From the NCBI RefSeq assembly GCF_020080835.1, contig NC_058163.1:12751113-12815112 (forward strand): a stretch of 64,000 nucleotides of DNA, read 5' to 3'. The notes beneath the pieces were generated by a model that had not been told where the DNA came from, searched no databases, and saw only the letters and a program-made list of their open reading frames with translations. Of this stretch, positions 53,119 to 63,254 are shown piece after piece. The translations under genes were made by a program, and so were the position numbers. Position 1 is the stretch's first letter. Every line of letters begins with the position of its first letter. The DNA comes from Cotesia glomerata. Taxonomy: Eukaryota > Arthropoda > Insecta > Hymenoptera > Braconidae.

Positions 53119-55798
53119 TGAAACGGGGATTCACCGCTCTCTTGGTCGCCCCTAAATTTATTTAGGGCGCCACTGGATTTCTCCCACAGTATCCAGAAAC
53201 TGGACCAGAACATGGAGTGAGGACTCAGGGTCGTGAGAGATCATTAGGAAGGATACAGAAATTATTAAAAGAAATTCATTTTTACAATTTATTTTATTTA
53301 ACCAACCCTGATTACAAAAGAAAAACCCCTTACAAAATATTAAATAAACTTAATCCCGACGATACCCTATTATAGAGCGTCTATATCGCGGTTTCTATCA
53401 TAGTTTTTATTCCCGACAGTACCCTCATATGGAGCGTCTATACCGCGGTTTCTAGCTTACTACTGTTGTACCTCAAATCTGGCGTCTATACAACGGCTTC
53501 TAAGTGCACCCAGGAAGCAGAGGAGGATACCATGAATCCATAGGCTACACTGCAATAATATTTTTCCACACACACCCACAATATTTAATTTTCCAACTTA
53601 CGCCTATTGCACCCCCACCTGGGCGTCTATGCAAAGGACTCTAAGTGTACCCAGGAAACAGAGGAGGATACCATTAATCCCTAGGCAACACTATAATATT
53701 TAATACTACCCACCCACACTATTATTTAAAATTCCAAACACACTAAACATTTCCCCGGATTTTACAGATTTAAATTTATATTTCAAAATTACTATTCCAT
53801 TCATCCCAACTTAATTATAAATCCTAATTCCAAATTTTAAATTAAAGTCATTAACTAATTTATTGCCGTGGTCTTGATAATACAACAATAAATATTTAAT
53901 TACAAGAGGTCTTCGTATCTTGAATTAATAGATTAAAATCTATCCACAGAGATCTTAATAATCTGCCAACAACGTGTTGTTACTTCCGAATGTTTACAAT
54001 TTATTTTTCATGAATTTACTTAATTTATTTTATAAATTGTTTCGTTAAATTATTTCACTTTGTCTAATTTATTTCACCAGAATTTTATAAATCCGTTTTA
54101 CTAAATTATTTTAATTCATTCAATTTATTTTACCAGAATTTATTAAATATTTTATTAGGTCGTTGTTAATTTAGTCCGATTTATTTTCCCAGAGTTTATG
54201 AATTATTCTATTCAATTAAGAACTTAATTTTTATTAACTAAAAATTCATCAATTGATTCTGTTTGATTTATTTTGACTAAACTATTTTACTTGTCCTTGA
54301 ATAACCGAGTTTTAATTTATCTAAATTATTTCCTTCTACTTTCTATTGTGTTCGCTTGTAAAACTTAGCATTTATTCTATTTTATTCGAGGATTATATTC
54401 TGCCTAGAAACACAGTAAGATTTTAGTCTCGACCTTGAGTGTCCTCTACTCAGCGTTTCGCGTGGGACAAGATGGCTGATGCTCTCGCTCGGTCTTGCGT
54501 CTCTGTCACAAGTTTTTGGTGTAATTTTTTCTCTGACGAATTTTTACAAGTTTCATTTTCTACTTTCAATTAAATAATTTATATTAACAATTTTAGTGAT
54601 TTTGACTGATTCTAATTAATTTAACTTCAAATGATTTTACTAAAACTTCTCTAAAACATTTTACTGATTTTACACTATGCAATTAATGAAATAAATTCAC
54701 TTAAACTCAATTACCAAAGACAATTTGTTTTACATGGCACCAAAATCATGAATTGACCAACCGAAATTCCTATTCCTAGTAAAGTCAATCGAAACTCTGC
54801 CTAAGTAGTAAATTAATGAACCGAAATAATTCCTGGTTTCATTAATTAAATATTTAGTACTTTTATTTCTAACTTGTTCTTAAATTTCATTCTTAATTTT
54901 ATTCTGATCTTTTCTCGATTATTCTTAAATTTATTCCGAATATTATTTTAAATAAATTCTTAATTATTTTCTGATAAATAACTTCTATATAATATTATTT
55001 TAAGTAAATTCTAATAAATAAATTTCATCTAATATTTTAAGAAAATTAAAGTGACTAAATTCTTAATGACATTCTAAAGATTTCTAATTTATAAATCCTA
55101 TACAATATTTAAAGTAAATTCTAGTAACTCAATTCTTAAACTAATGATTGTGACCGAACGCGAAATGGCGATGACCTTCAGCCGACTTGAGTGCCTGGCT
55201 GACGCCGCACTACCGAGAGATTATATAGACATAATATTTGTACCTGGAGTTATTGTAATTTTAATTGTGCACTCCCTCGTTGAGCTGTAACTCGTTGTCT
55301 TGATGCTGGTACAAAAATATCTCCTCAGCGAGGTACTTGATTTGGCGGCAAAGACATGGTCGACGCGTCGCGTCACGTACTCCCCGGCAAATATTTTACC
55401 TGTAACTGCAAATCGGCATTAGTACTTATTACAAATTAAATTAACTAATGCAAGCTGACAGAAAGGCCTAGCAAGCAATAATTAATAAAGGTTTCATCGC
55501 TTCGTTCCACAGAAGTCGAGAGAAATAAAATAATTACCTGGTATAGCTGTTTATAACTTTTTGGCGTATACACTTGGATCGACTGTTCAGTCACAATGAA
55601 CCTTCCGAATCTTGTTAGTGCGTTTCTTTCTTCCTCTGCTCTCCCCACTCACTACGACGACACCTCTACTTTGGGGACTCACTTACAAGTCTCAAACTAT
55701 GACTACGAGGGCTTCAGATCACAGCGCTCTGTGATCCGTCGATAACTTAATGAGTGCGTAAAAAAGGGCTTTTAACAGGTAACGATCACTCCGTTATA
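53119..55798. mobile_element. LTR-like insertion L2 in A2 ORF1, ends TGAAACGG...CCGTTATA
   Basis: Ends TGAAACGG and CCGTTATA are inverted. The flanks CCTC (53,115-53,118) and CCTT (55,799-55,802) approximate a 4-bp duplication. Removing it realigns A2 with A1 ORF1. The opening has CCCCTAAATTTATTTAGGGC then GCCACTGGATTTC and atccagaaactgg, matching L1 and L3. Internal tandem duplications of gagcgtctatacCGCGGTTTCTA occur at 53,370-53,450. 2.68 kb, AT-rich, no convincing ORF. Confidence 0.65.
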
Positions 55799-55932
55799 CC
55801 TTCTTCTTTGTGACTTTGTCAGTTGGCTCTGGCAAAATTCGGTCCTTTCTCTTTCCAGGCCTTGTGTTCGTTTCACCCTTGTCCTCAGCAGCAGATTCGC
55901 CGTCACCGTCGGCTCCAGTGTCCATTGCTTCG

Positions 55933-57230
55933 GTAATTCGGAATTACTTTGAGGACAGATCGGTCGCGCTGTCATGGGGTTTTGGTAGCGAATCGAAAAC
56001 GCCGACGCGAGGGTGCCCTCAAGGATCAGTGCTGGGACCATTATTTTGGAACATCATGTTCGACGATCTCCTTAAGAGACTCGAACTGACAGAACACGGG
56101 AATAAATTTGTTGCGTTTGCTGACGATTTGCTCGTCTTAGTAGAAGGCTCTTCAAGAAAAGAAATAGAGTGTAATAGTCAGGTAGTAGTAGATAAGATAC
56201 TGGAATGGTGCTGTTCCGCAAAGCTCGAGCTGTCGAAGTCGAAGACTGAAGCCATCTTCCTCAAGAACGAATTTGTACATCGCGGTCCACGAAAGGACGA
56301 AAAGAGCCCGTACCCCTATGAAGCAAAAGGACGGCAGAGAAAGCCCAAATACGATAATAAACCGCCAAAAATAATGATAGGAGACTCCAAAGTTAAATTC
56401 AAATCAAGCGTTAGATACTTAGGGGTACACTTCGACGAGGGCCTCAAAGTGAAAAATCACATTAAAACAAGGCGCGCGAAACTAAGTAGGGTATTCGGGC
56501 GCATGCGGCGTATTGCGCGGGCAGAATGGGGATTGCGATACCCAGCTATATCCACCATATACATGGGTTTCTTCATGCCTGTCGTCACATATGCGGCGGC
56601 AGCTTGGAGTGACCGTTGCGATAGGGAGGACTGGAGACATCTTCGAGCACTTCAGCGTCAAGCGCTCATAACAACAACTACTGCCTACAGGACAGTTTCG
56701 CTTGACGGGATTTGCGAAGTCGCCGGGGCAGTGCCCATTCAGCTCGTAATAGATGAACGGTGCGCGCGATACAACCTCCGTATCGGCAAACAGGCTACCC
56801 TTGGAAACGTCACCGTGCAGCCAGATGCGGAGGATCGCCTTGTCACCCTTAGAACTGAAACCATACGTCGGTAGCAAGAACAATGGGATACATCAGAGAA
56901 CGGCCGCGAAACTAAAGTCTTCTTTCCAGACGTAGCAGAGCGTCTAACAAATAAATGGATCAGCCCTAACTTCTGGCTGACCCAAATCCTAACCGGCCAC
57001 GGTTGTTTTAGAGAATACCAATACAAGTACGAACATACGGATAGTAGATTCTGCGACGAGTGTAGGGAGAATGGGTTAGGAGAAAGGGTTGACAACGTGG
57101 AGCACTTAATGCTTGAATGCCATGAGTACGAGCCTCAACGTGAGGTGCTCAAGGACATATGGGGTGGGAACGCGGAGTGGGCGAACGTTGCGCGTGCGAT
57201 TGCCACATCCCAAAGTAACTTCAAGATTTA
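55933..57230 (+). pseudogene. Family C ORF2 RT to C-terminal zinc domain
   Basis: Continuous from the insertion point (an upstream ATG at 55,810 belongs to A2 sequence and is not its start). Order: GCPQGSVLGPLFWNIMFDDL, the FADD box VAFADDLLVLVEG, LELSKSKTEAIFL, RYLGVHFDEGLKVKNHI, VTYAAAAWSDRCD and AYRTVSLDGICEVAGAVPI, then a stop TAG at 56,872. It continues FWLTQILTGHGCFREYQY and zinc motif CDECRENG...VEHLMLEC, to 57,230. RT motif A is absent because of 5' truncation. More closely R1/TRAS-like than family A or B; inference from pattern only. Confidence 0.82.
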
Positions 57231-57810
57231 AAAGGTTTCAGTAAAGTAGTAATGTGCTGCAAACTCCAAACCGAAATAGCTAATGAAAACGCGACTAGGG
57301 ACGAGACTCAACAGACATCCACCTAGGTAGAGTCGGAGCGCCTAGGCACAAGCGATATGCTCCACACAATTGTGAGGACAGTATAAAGCTTTGGATGACT
57401 GCCGCAGAATAAGCTAGGGAAAATGACCACAAACAACACAAGTGCCCGAGCACCCTACACACGCAAACACTCACACGTAAAATCATACTTTACACACAAC
57501 ACATCACACAAACAACATGGTCTTCAATCGGATACTGCTCATATCCTGCGGGTACATCTCGATATGCCTACAGGGAATGAGTTGCCAGAGGAGTCGATGA
57601 GAGTTGCACACACATACAATTATACGCAACTCTTGCAGCTGTTCAATGAATGTGTATAAACACAAGAGAACGGCGGTTTTTCCTTGTCCGCGAACTGGGC
57701 TGTGTTCTCGCTATGGTGGGAGAAGGACAAATATACGTGCGTGTATAGCTCTTTTGAGCCTAGGAAACGGCCTCTTCGGAGGTAGGCGAAAGCCTCGCCA
57801 TATATTCTTC
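55933..57810 (+). mobile_element. R1-like LINE family C, 5' truncated, in A2 ORF1
   Basis: A plus-strand element bounded by the 14-bp TSD. It starts inside RT (VIRNYFEDRS) and has a 3' UTR from about 57,232 to 57,810 without a clear poly(A), ending cgccatatattcttc. The TSD length is in the range seen for R1-type target-primed insertion. It inserted in the opposite orientation to A2. Confidence 0.88.
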
Positions 57811-58510
57811 TGTCCATTGCTTCGTCCATCTCAACTTCAGTTTGGATGCGTCGTCGTGATGACTGCCATTCCTCGTCCAGTTTCTTGAATATTCCAAGAG
57901 CATTGACTACAACGGTTGTCATGGTCTTTATCTCTTTGTGGATATTGACCTTAGTTTGGACAAACTCTTGCAGCTCAATGGTCAGCTTTTCAAGGTGCTC
58001 CAGCGCTTGCGTTCTCTTTATTTCAGCGCTAACTTCAATCGCTGCTTGTTGGCATGAAGCCCGTTTCCACGTTTGTTTGTTTCCTGTAAATTACTCATAC
58101 GTTTTGATTTACCAGCGCATCGTAAGGAGTGGAGCGGGTTGTCATAACTAGGAACGGGTGTACCCTCGGAGATAGTACTCCTACCCCAGTTCCCTGAGGC
58201 CTAGCTGACACTTAGCCAGTCCCGGAATACACGGACGGACTAGACTCGCTCGGGGCGGTAAAGATTCCGATCTCTAACACTCACTGCGTCCTTCCTGATC
58301 AAGGCCCAAAGTGGCTGGCTTCTGATCCGCTACTGCAACTTACACGTCGGCGGAGCAAGCTCACATCAGCCGTAAGCCGCATCGTCGGAAATAATCGACA
58401 CGGGTTCCGGACACTCCCAGTGAGTTAGAGCAGGGAACGATCGTCTTGCTAGGTCAGTTAATGTGACCAACCCATTAAAGGTGGAGTTTTGTCCACGGGA
58501 GCGTATTTCT

Positions 58511-58522
58511 GCGTATGCGTGT

Positions 58523-58523
<1 letters not shown>
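58511..58523. repeat. Very short TG junction between A2 5' end and B2 tail
   Basis: gcgtatgcgtgtg only. The A2 5' UTR here is about 130 bp shorter than in A1. Confidence 0.7.
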
Positions 58524-58559
<36 letters not shown>

Positions 58560-58779
58560 TAAAGAGGTACGAAAAAAGATCTTCAAAAGACATCGGTATC
58601 GTTAACTCTGCCGCCCATCTTCCGGCAGATATCGATAGTCGGTAGTGTGGAGATTTTTACCCACTAAAAAAAACATTCCTCTTCCCCTCTCCCCTAGATG
58701 GTACGGGGAGGACTGGATTGGAACCGCGTTAGCATTACTTCAATCCAGTCGTGCTGCGTCTCACGACGCCTACTCCTGG

Positions 58780-61515
58780 CTACTGGTCCCTTTCTGCGAT
58801 TTTGTCTTTCAGGAGGTGCTGTGCATAAACTGCAACAGCTGACCAGTTTTCCTCTTGTTTGATCATATAGGTCACCAGGCTTGAGGGGGAGAGCCTGGTG
58901 CCTATGATCTCTTCGGTGCTTCTTCTGTAGTCCTTCCATCGAGCACACTCGAAGAATGTGTGTTCGGCGTCGTCGATTTTATCCGGGCAATATTTGCACG
59001 TTGGTGTGCTGTGCAAACCCATCTTGAAAAGATAGGCATTGAACTGCCCATGTCCCGTCAATAGCTGGGTCAGGAAGAAGTCCGTATCCCCGTGCTTCCG
59101 AGAGAGCCAGACGTTGATGTTTGGGATCAGGCGCGCCGTCCATCTGCCCGTCTCTCCCGATGTCCATCGGTCCTGCCACTCTTGCTGCGTTTCCGCCTTT
59201 ATCCTTGTTCTTGCGTCCTTCATGTTATCATCACTGTCTTTAGCGTCATAGAGTTTTGCTCTTTCGAACGCTAATAGGTCGATGGGCGCGGCTCCTGCAA
59301 TGACCAATACAGCCGCTTCGGAAACTGTGCGGTAGGCGCAGGCAACCCTGAGAGCGCCTCGCCGCTGTACTGCTGCGATCTTTCGCCGGTAGGTCTTCTG
59401 CATTAATATGTCTGCCCATATCTCCGCTCCATAAAGCAGTACCGAGTGGACTGCTTCTAGAAGAACTCTTTTTTTTTTTGTTCTTGGTCCCATGGTGTTG
59501 GTCATAATTCGTGCTAGGCTAGACACAGTCTTGCTGGCTTTCTTGCATGCACTGTCGAGGTGTTCACGGAAAGATAGTTTCTCGTCTATCATTACCCCTA
59601 GATACCGCAGGGCCCTTGTTGACGTCAGCGTTGTTCCTCCCATGTCCATAGCGAATGGTTTTAGAAACCATTTTTGACGGGTCAAAACGACCATCTCGGT
59701 TTTCTGTTTGGCGAGTTTCAGGTGATGCTTATCGAGCCAAGTCTCGACGGTGTCGATGGTTTCCCGAACTAGCAGTTCGGCCTCTTCCACGCTGTCCGCC
59801 ACTATAGTAGCTGCAACGTCGTCTGCAAAGCCTGTTAGCTCTACTTGCTCTGGCAACGGGATTTCAAGAAGCTCGTCGTAGTCTGCGTTCCATAGATCAG
59901 GCCCCATTATTGAGCCTTGCGGGACGCCAGTCGAACGTCCTTTCCGGAAGCCGTGTTGGTTTGCGGCAAAACCTCCAGCACGGTCTATGTCGTTGCGAAG
60001 TCTCCCTTGTATGAGCTTCTCGAGCAGTTTTCCAGCAATGTCCAGCATACAGAGTGGTATAAACGACGAAGGTGTTATGGGGGTTCCCTTACCTTTGTCT
60101 AAGAGAACCAATCTCTGCCGTTTCCAGACCACGGGAAACGTGCCAGTTGCCAAGCATGCGTTGTAGGTGTTCAGGAGTATGTCTGGGTATTCCAGAGCTA
60201 CAGTTTTGATCACCGATGCCGGAATGCCATCAGGTCCAGGTACCTTTCCTGTTTTGAGTGACTTGGCCGCGTCTTGTAATTCCTTAGTTGTGAAGGGTGT
60301 TACTTCGCTGTTCTTAGTGTAGTGTTTCTTCTCCCGCGGTGGGTGTTTGGGGAAAAGCTCCGTTACAATGCTCTCCATCAAGGCAGGAGATTTCGGCGCC
60401 TCTGGTGAAGCCTTTCCAAGTCGTTTGGCGACAATTTGGTAGGCTTTACCCCAGAGGTCATTGTCGAGATCGTTGCAGATCTCTTTCCACAGTTTCGCTT
60501 TACTTGCTTTAATGGCTCGGTTTAGCGTCTTTTTGGCCTGCTTGTACTCTTTTGAATACAAGTCCTGGCTTGGGGAGCGTTTCGTAGCTCTCGTTGCTCG
60601 GCGACGTAGCTGATGGCATATTTTGCGAAGTTCTGCTATGTCCGCTGACCACCAGTACGCCGGCCTGTGGAACCTCTGGTTTTTCAGCCGCGGCATAGAG
60701 GCGTCACATGCGGCAGTAATTTCTTTCATCGTGTTTAGCACTGCCTTTTCCGTCTCGCTGCAGGTATCCGGTGTCGGGTTGTTCTGGCGAATAGACCAGC
60801 TTCGTGCGAGTGAAGCTTGCAATGCCTCTGGATCAAGCCTTTTGGCATTCCACTTCCGCTTAAAAACGTCGCGTTGTGAAACCGGAGCAAATGCCAATCC
60901 AACGCTGAATGTCACAAACTGGTGATCACTGCCACTGTATTCTTCGGATACTGTCCAGTCTTCAATCATGTTGGCAGTCCTTGGAGTCGCCAATGAGATG
61001 TCGAGGATGGATTCTTGGTACCCTGGTCTTCTAAAGGTCGTGGTGCTCCCGGTGTTCAGCACTATGAGGTCAAGTCTAGCCACGACGTCAGCGACCTCGT
61101 TTCCTCTGGTGTCAGAGAAAGCAGCGCCCCACTCAGCCGATTTAGCGTTGAAGTCTCCGGCTACGATAACTTCGCCGTCGAACTTAGTGACCGCATCTTC
61201 TATATTTGCGAGTTTCTGTCGGAACACACTAATCCCTTCGTTAGGTGAGAGATAGACACTCATGAAGTAGGTTGTGGGGGTTTGAATCCAGACAAAACCT
61301 GCTCCACCTCCGCTGTTGTTGACGGTAACGTTCTTTGTGTTCACAATCCAAATTGCTGCCGTCCCCGTTTCGTCTGCGAACCATGTTTTACCTTCGATGT
61401 TTAGATATTGCTCGCAGATAAAGCAGACGTCAATTTTATCTTCGACAACACGCTGGCGCAGCAGATTTTGCGCCAAGGCGCACCTATTCGGGTTGCCTTG
61501 TAGTATGCGTGTCAT
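58780..61515 (-). CDS. Family B ORF2: endonuclease-RT with RT motif A deleted
   Basis: 911 codons, ATG at 61,515 overlapping the ORF1 stop. APE-type endonuclease: Glu35 (ICEQY), Asp121/Asn123 (GDFNAKS), Asp172 (ILDIS), SDH at 196-198. RT part: KVPGPDGIP (about 425-432), SSFIPLCMLD (483-492, where B1 has Arg in place of Ile486), then KGRST529 joined directly to GVPQGS530, and FADD at 563-566. Between 529 and 530 B1 has 86 further residues including motif A (LDIRNAF), so this protein lacks one catalytic Asp. The C-terminal zinc finger is C840-X2-C843-X8-H852-X4-C857. The reading frame is intact, but reverse transcription is not expected. The endonuclease could still be active. Confidence 0.9.
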   Translation of the reverse strand: MTRILQGNPNRCALAQNLLRQRVVEDKIDVCFICEQYLNIEGKTWFADETGTAAIWIVNTKNVTVNNSGGGAGFVWIQTPTTYFMSVYLSPNEGISVFRQKLANIEDAVTKFDGEVIVAGDFNAKSAEWGAAFSDTRGNEVADVVARLDLIVLNTGSTTTFRRPGYQESILDISLATPRTANMIEDWTVSEEYSGSDHQFVTFSVGLAFAPVSQRDVFKRKWNAKRLDPEALQASLARSWSIRQNNPTPDTCSETEKAVLNTMKEITAACDASMPRLKNQRFHRPAYWWSADIAELRKICHQLRRRATRATKRSPSQDLYSKEYKQAKKTLNRAIKASKAKLWKEICNDLDNDLWGKAYQIVAKRLGKASPEAPKSPALMESIVTELFPKHPPREKKHYTKNSEVTPFTTKELQDAAKSLKTGKVPGPDGIPASVIKTVALEYPDILLNTYNACLATGTFPVVWKRQRLVLLDKGKGTPITPSSFIPLCMLDIAGKLLEKLIQGRLRNDIDRAGGFAANQHGFRKGRSTGVPQGSIMGPDLWNADYDELLEIPLPEQVELTGFADDVAATIVADSVEEAELLVRETIDTVETWLDKHHLKLAKQKTEMVVLTRQKWFLKPFAMDMGGTTLTSTRALRYLGVMIDEKLSFREHLDSACKKASKTVSSLARIMTNTMGPRTKKKRVLLEAVHSVLLYGAEIWADILMQKTYRRKIAAVQRRGALRVACAYRTVSEAAVLVIAGAAPIDLLAFERAKLYDAKDSDDNMKDARTRIKAETQQEWQDRWTSGETGRWTARLIPNINVWLSRKHGDTDFFLTQLLTGHGQFNAYLFKMGLHSTPTCKYCPDKIDDAEHTFFECARWKDYRRSTEEIIGTRLSPSSLVTYMIKQEENWSAVAVYAQHLLKDKIAERDQ

Positions 61516-63014
61516 TTCTGACCTTTCATGGCTTCTGCAAGTGCTTTGCGGAATGCCTTACACGCTCCAGTGCCAGAAATATGGCATAGACTATCCTGGG
61601 CATCTTTGTCCGAAGCACAAAGGAAGCATTTTAACTTCTCCGTGCAGTTTACGGCCTTGTGGTTCTCTCCGCCACATTTGTAGCAGCACCTGCTTCTGTC
61701 TGGTCCTGCACACTGACGTGTTTGGTGTCCATAACCAAGACATTTAAAACAACGTGTTACTTTTACTACTGGGCGTATACGACAGTTCACCAAACCGATC
61801 CGTATACGGGCCTTGTCAAGGGCCTTAATCGCACTGGGCTCGTCTAGTTCGCAGAAGGCTGCCCGATTACCTCGTGGTGTGGGTTTTGTGAAATTTACCC
61901 GTTTGACCTCCAGGTTGTCAGTGAATTCACGTTTGAGTGCTTCACGGACTTCGCTCTCGGTAGAGATTTCATCTAAGTCGAGGATCTCGATCGTTGTTGT
62001 TGGTGTTAGCGTCTTGACTGTGCCGATGTTTGCAGTGGCTGCCCTTACTGCATCGGTGAATGCCTTGCTGTCTTCGGTCTTTCGAGCCATTTCAAGGAGA
62101 ACGCCTCCGTGTTTCGTCTTTTTAATAGACCTTATGTCTACGCCCGTCTCGACAGGGCTTACCTTGGCCTTGATTTCCTTCAGGAGATCAGCGTATGTTC
62201 GCCCTTCAGCTGGTTGGACTAGGACAGCTTTAGTTCTTGTCTTCTTCCTCCTTGGTTTCTTGGAGCCACCGCTGTTTGGCTGGTCTTGGGCTGTAGCAGT
62301 TTGAGTCACTGGCTCCTGTTCTTTCTTTTTCTTGTTTTGCCGAGTCACTTTGGTCCAGGTATCATCCCGGGCTGTCTTTTTCTGTGCTGGCTTGTCAATA
62401 TCTAAAGAAGGGCTGGGCGTGGACAGCGGCCTCTTCTTGTTGCCATCTCCTTGCTGTGGTAATTTCTTAGGAGTGGTCAGAGGTGGCTGTGATTTTTTGT
62501 TCAGACTCGGAGATGTTTGAGTCGTTGACGCCGACTTCGTTGGTGATTTGTTGGCCAGCCTATATGCCGTACTAATAGACGAAACCAATTTTCTGATCTC
62601 ATGGTGGAGATTCTTTTTGTCTTTTATGAAGTCGGCTAACTCATCAATCTTGTTGCCGAGCCTCTCCATTGGTGACTGTTGGCCGGTGACGGTCGGTAGA
62701 GAGTTCATTCTTCCTCGGTGGGTTTGATTAGTGGCAGGAGCAAAAGGTCCTCCACTTTTTGAAGGAATGTTGCTCAGCTGTCCGTTCTCTGCCATCTGGG
62801 CTGATTTCGTACTCCCTGTAACCTTGCTAGCATTGCTAGACAGCAGAGCAATGGGGTCTACTCCACTGTTCAAACGGTCGCTTGATAACGACGAGTTTAG
62901 GCCCGTTTGCACGCCTTCCCTCGCCGGCACTGAGGTATCCATCCTCTGTACTGTAAACGATGTTTGAAAATCTTCTGACATTTCCATATCATTTTTTGCT
63001 AGGTTTTGGTCCAC
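61512..63014 (-). CDS. Family B ORF1, gag-like RNA-binding protein, intact
   Basis: 500 codons from ATG 63,014 (MDQNLAKNDMEMSEDFQ). A second ATG, at 62,984, is where similarity to B1 begins and may be the true start. The N-terminal third is Ser/Thr-rich. A helical segment (LGNKIDELADFIKDKKNLHH) and a Lys-rich low-complexity region follow. A folded region then precedes CCHC knuckles C422-X2-C425-X4-H430-X4-C435 and C444-X2-C447-X4-H452-X4-C457, then a third Cys cluster. This order is typical of R1-clade ORF1. The stop TGA overlaps the ORF2 ATG (ATGA), suggesting translation of ORF2 by termination-reinitiation as reported for related R1-clade elements. Confidence 0.88.
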   Translation of the reverse strand: MDQNLAKNDMEMSEDFQTSFTVQRMDTSVPAREGVQTGLNSSLSSDRLNSGVDPIALLSSNASKVTGSTKSAQMAENGQLSNIPSKSGGPFAPATNQTHRGRMNSLPTVTGQQSPMERLGNKIDELADFIKDKKNLHHEIRKLVSSISTAYRLANKSPTKSASTTQTSPSLNKKSQPPLTTPKKLPQQGDGNKKRPLSTPSPSLDIDKPAQKKTARDDTWTKVTRQNKKKKEQEPVTQTATAQDQPNSGGSKKPRRKKTRTKAVLVQPAEGRTYADLLKEIKAKVSPVETGVDIRSIKKTKHGGVLLEMARKTEDSKAFTDAVRAATANIGTVKTLTPTTTIEILDLDEISTESEVREALKREFTDNLEVKRVNFTKPTPRGNRAAFCELDEPSAIKALDKARIRIGLVNCRIRPVVKVTRCFKCLGYGHQTRQCAGPDRSRCCYKCGGENHKAVNCTEKLKCFLCASDKDAQDSLCHISGTGACKAFRKALAEAMKGQK

Positions 63015-63130
63015 CCCGAGTATTCTGTTTCCTCGGTACCCGACGCATCTGACGTGCAGATATGCCGGGCATTCCCCTATCCGCCACCTGAGGAGGCGCC
63101 CGATGCGGGACCCAGCAAACCCGACACGGG
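63015..63130 (-). promoter_or_regulatory. B2 5' leader
   Basis: About 116 bp (ctaggttttggtccacccc to gacccagcaaacccgacacgggg on the plus strand). It is unrelated to the B1 leader (48,680-48,770) beyond the common ORF1 start. A promoter role is assumed from position only. Confidence 0.35.
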
Positions 63131-63142
63131 GTATGCGTGTGT

Positions 63143-63187
<45 letters not shown>

Positions 63188-63222
63188 TATGTATGTGTGT
63201 GTGTGTGTATGTATGTGTGTAT

Positions 63223-63223
<1 letters not shown>
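63131..63223. repeat. (TG)n/(GTAT)n between B2 and A3
   Basis: 93 bp of TG with TA interruptions, from the B2 5' end to the A3 poly(T) (63,224-63,254). Confidence 0.95.

Positions 63224-63254
<31 letters not shown>

Larger units (their letters stand above)
55919..57824. repeat. 14-bp target duplication TGTCCATTGCTTCG flanking LINE C
   Basis: TGTCCATTGCTTCG at 55,919-55,932 and 57,811-57,824. A1 has a single copy of the corresponding site (tgtccattgcttcg at 16,675-16,688). This defines the C insertion exactly. Confidence 0.95.
52199..58021 (-). pseudogene. Family A ORF1 of A2, split by two insertions
   Basis: The N-terminal part is at 57,811-58,021 (VNIHKEIKTMTTVVVNALGI region). Its start codon is ATA where A1 has ATG. 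The middle is at 55,799-55,932 and the rest at 52,199-53,118, ending with zinc knuckles CFKCWHFGHFGSQC and YIRCGKEGHQIADC (first Cys of the second lost to Tyr). A frameshift lies near 52,465-52,540. Two insertions, loss of start and a frameshift show long inactivity. Confidence 0.82.
48993..58510 (-). mobile_element. R1-clade LINE family A, copy A2, with two nested insertions
   Basis: Poly(A) tail as T15 at 48,993-49,007, G-run, 3' UTR, ORF2 (49,233-52,201), ORF1 in three pieces (52,199-53,118; 55,799-55,932; 57,811-58,021) and 5' UTR (58,022-58,510). The inserts are L2 (53,119-55,798) and LINE C (55,933-57,810). Without them the element would be about 4.96 kb. It is the longest family A copy and keeps all ORF2 regions, though with stops. 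Confidence 0.88.
58524..63130 (-). mobile_element. R1-clade LINE family B, copy B2
   Basis: T35 (58,524-58,558) is the poly(A) tail. A 3' UTR of about 220 bp, ORF2 (58,780-61,515), ORF1 (61,512-63,014) and a leader to about 63,130 follow. Both ORFs are open. Compared with B1 it has lost 258 bp of the RT and lacks the 450-bp MITE. It lies head-to-tail between A2 and A3. Confidence 0.9.
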
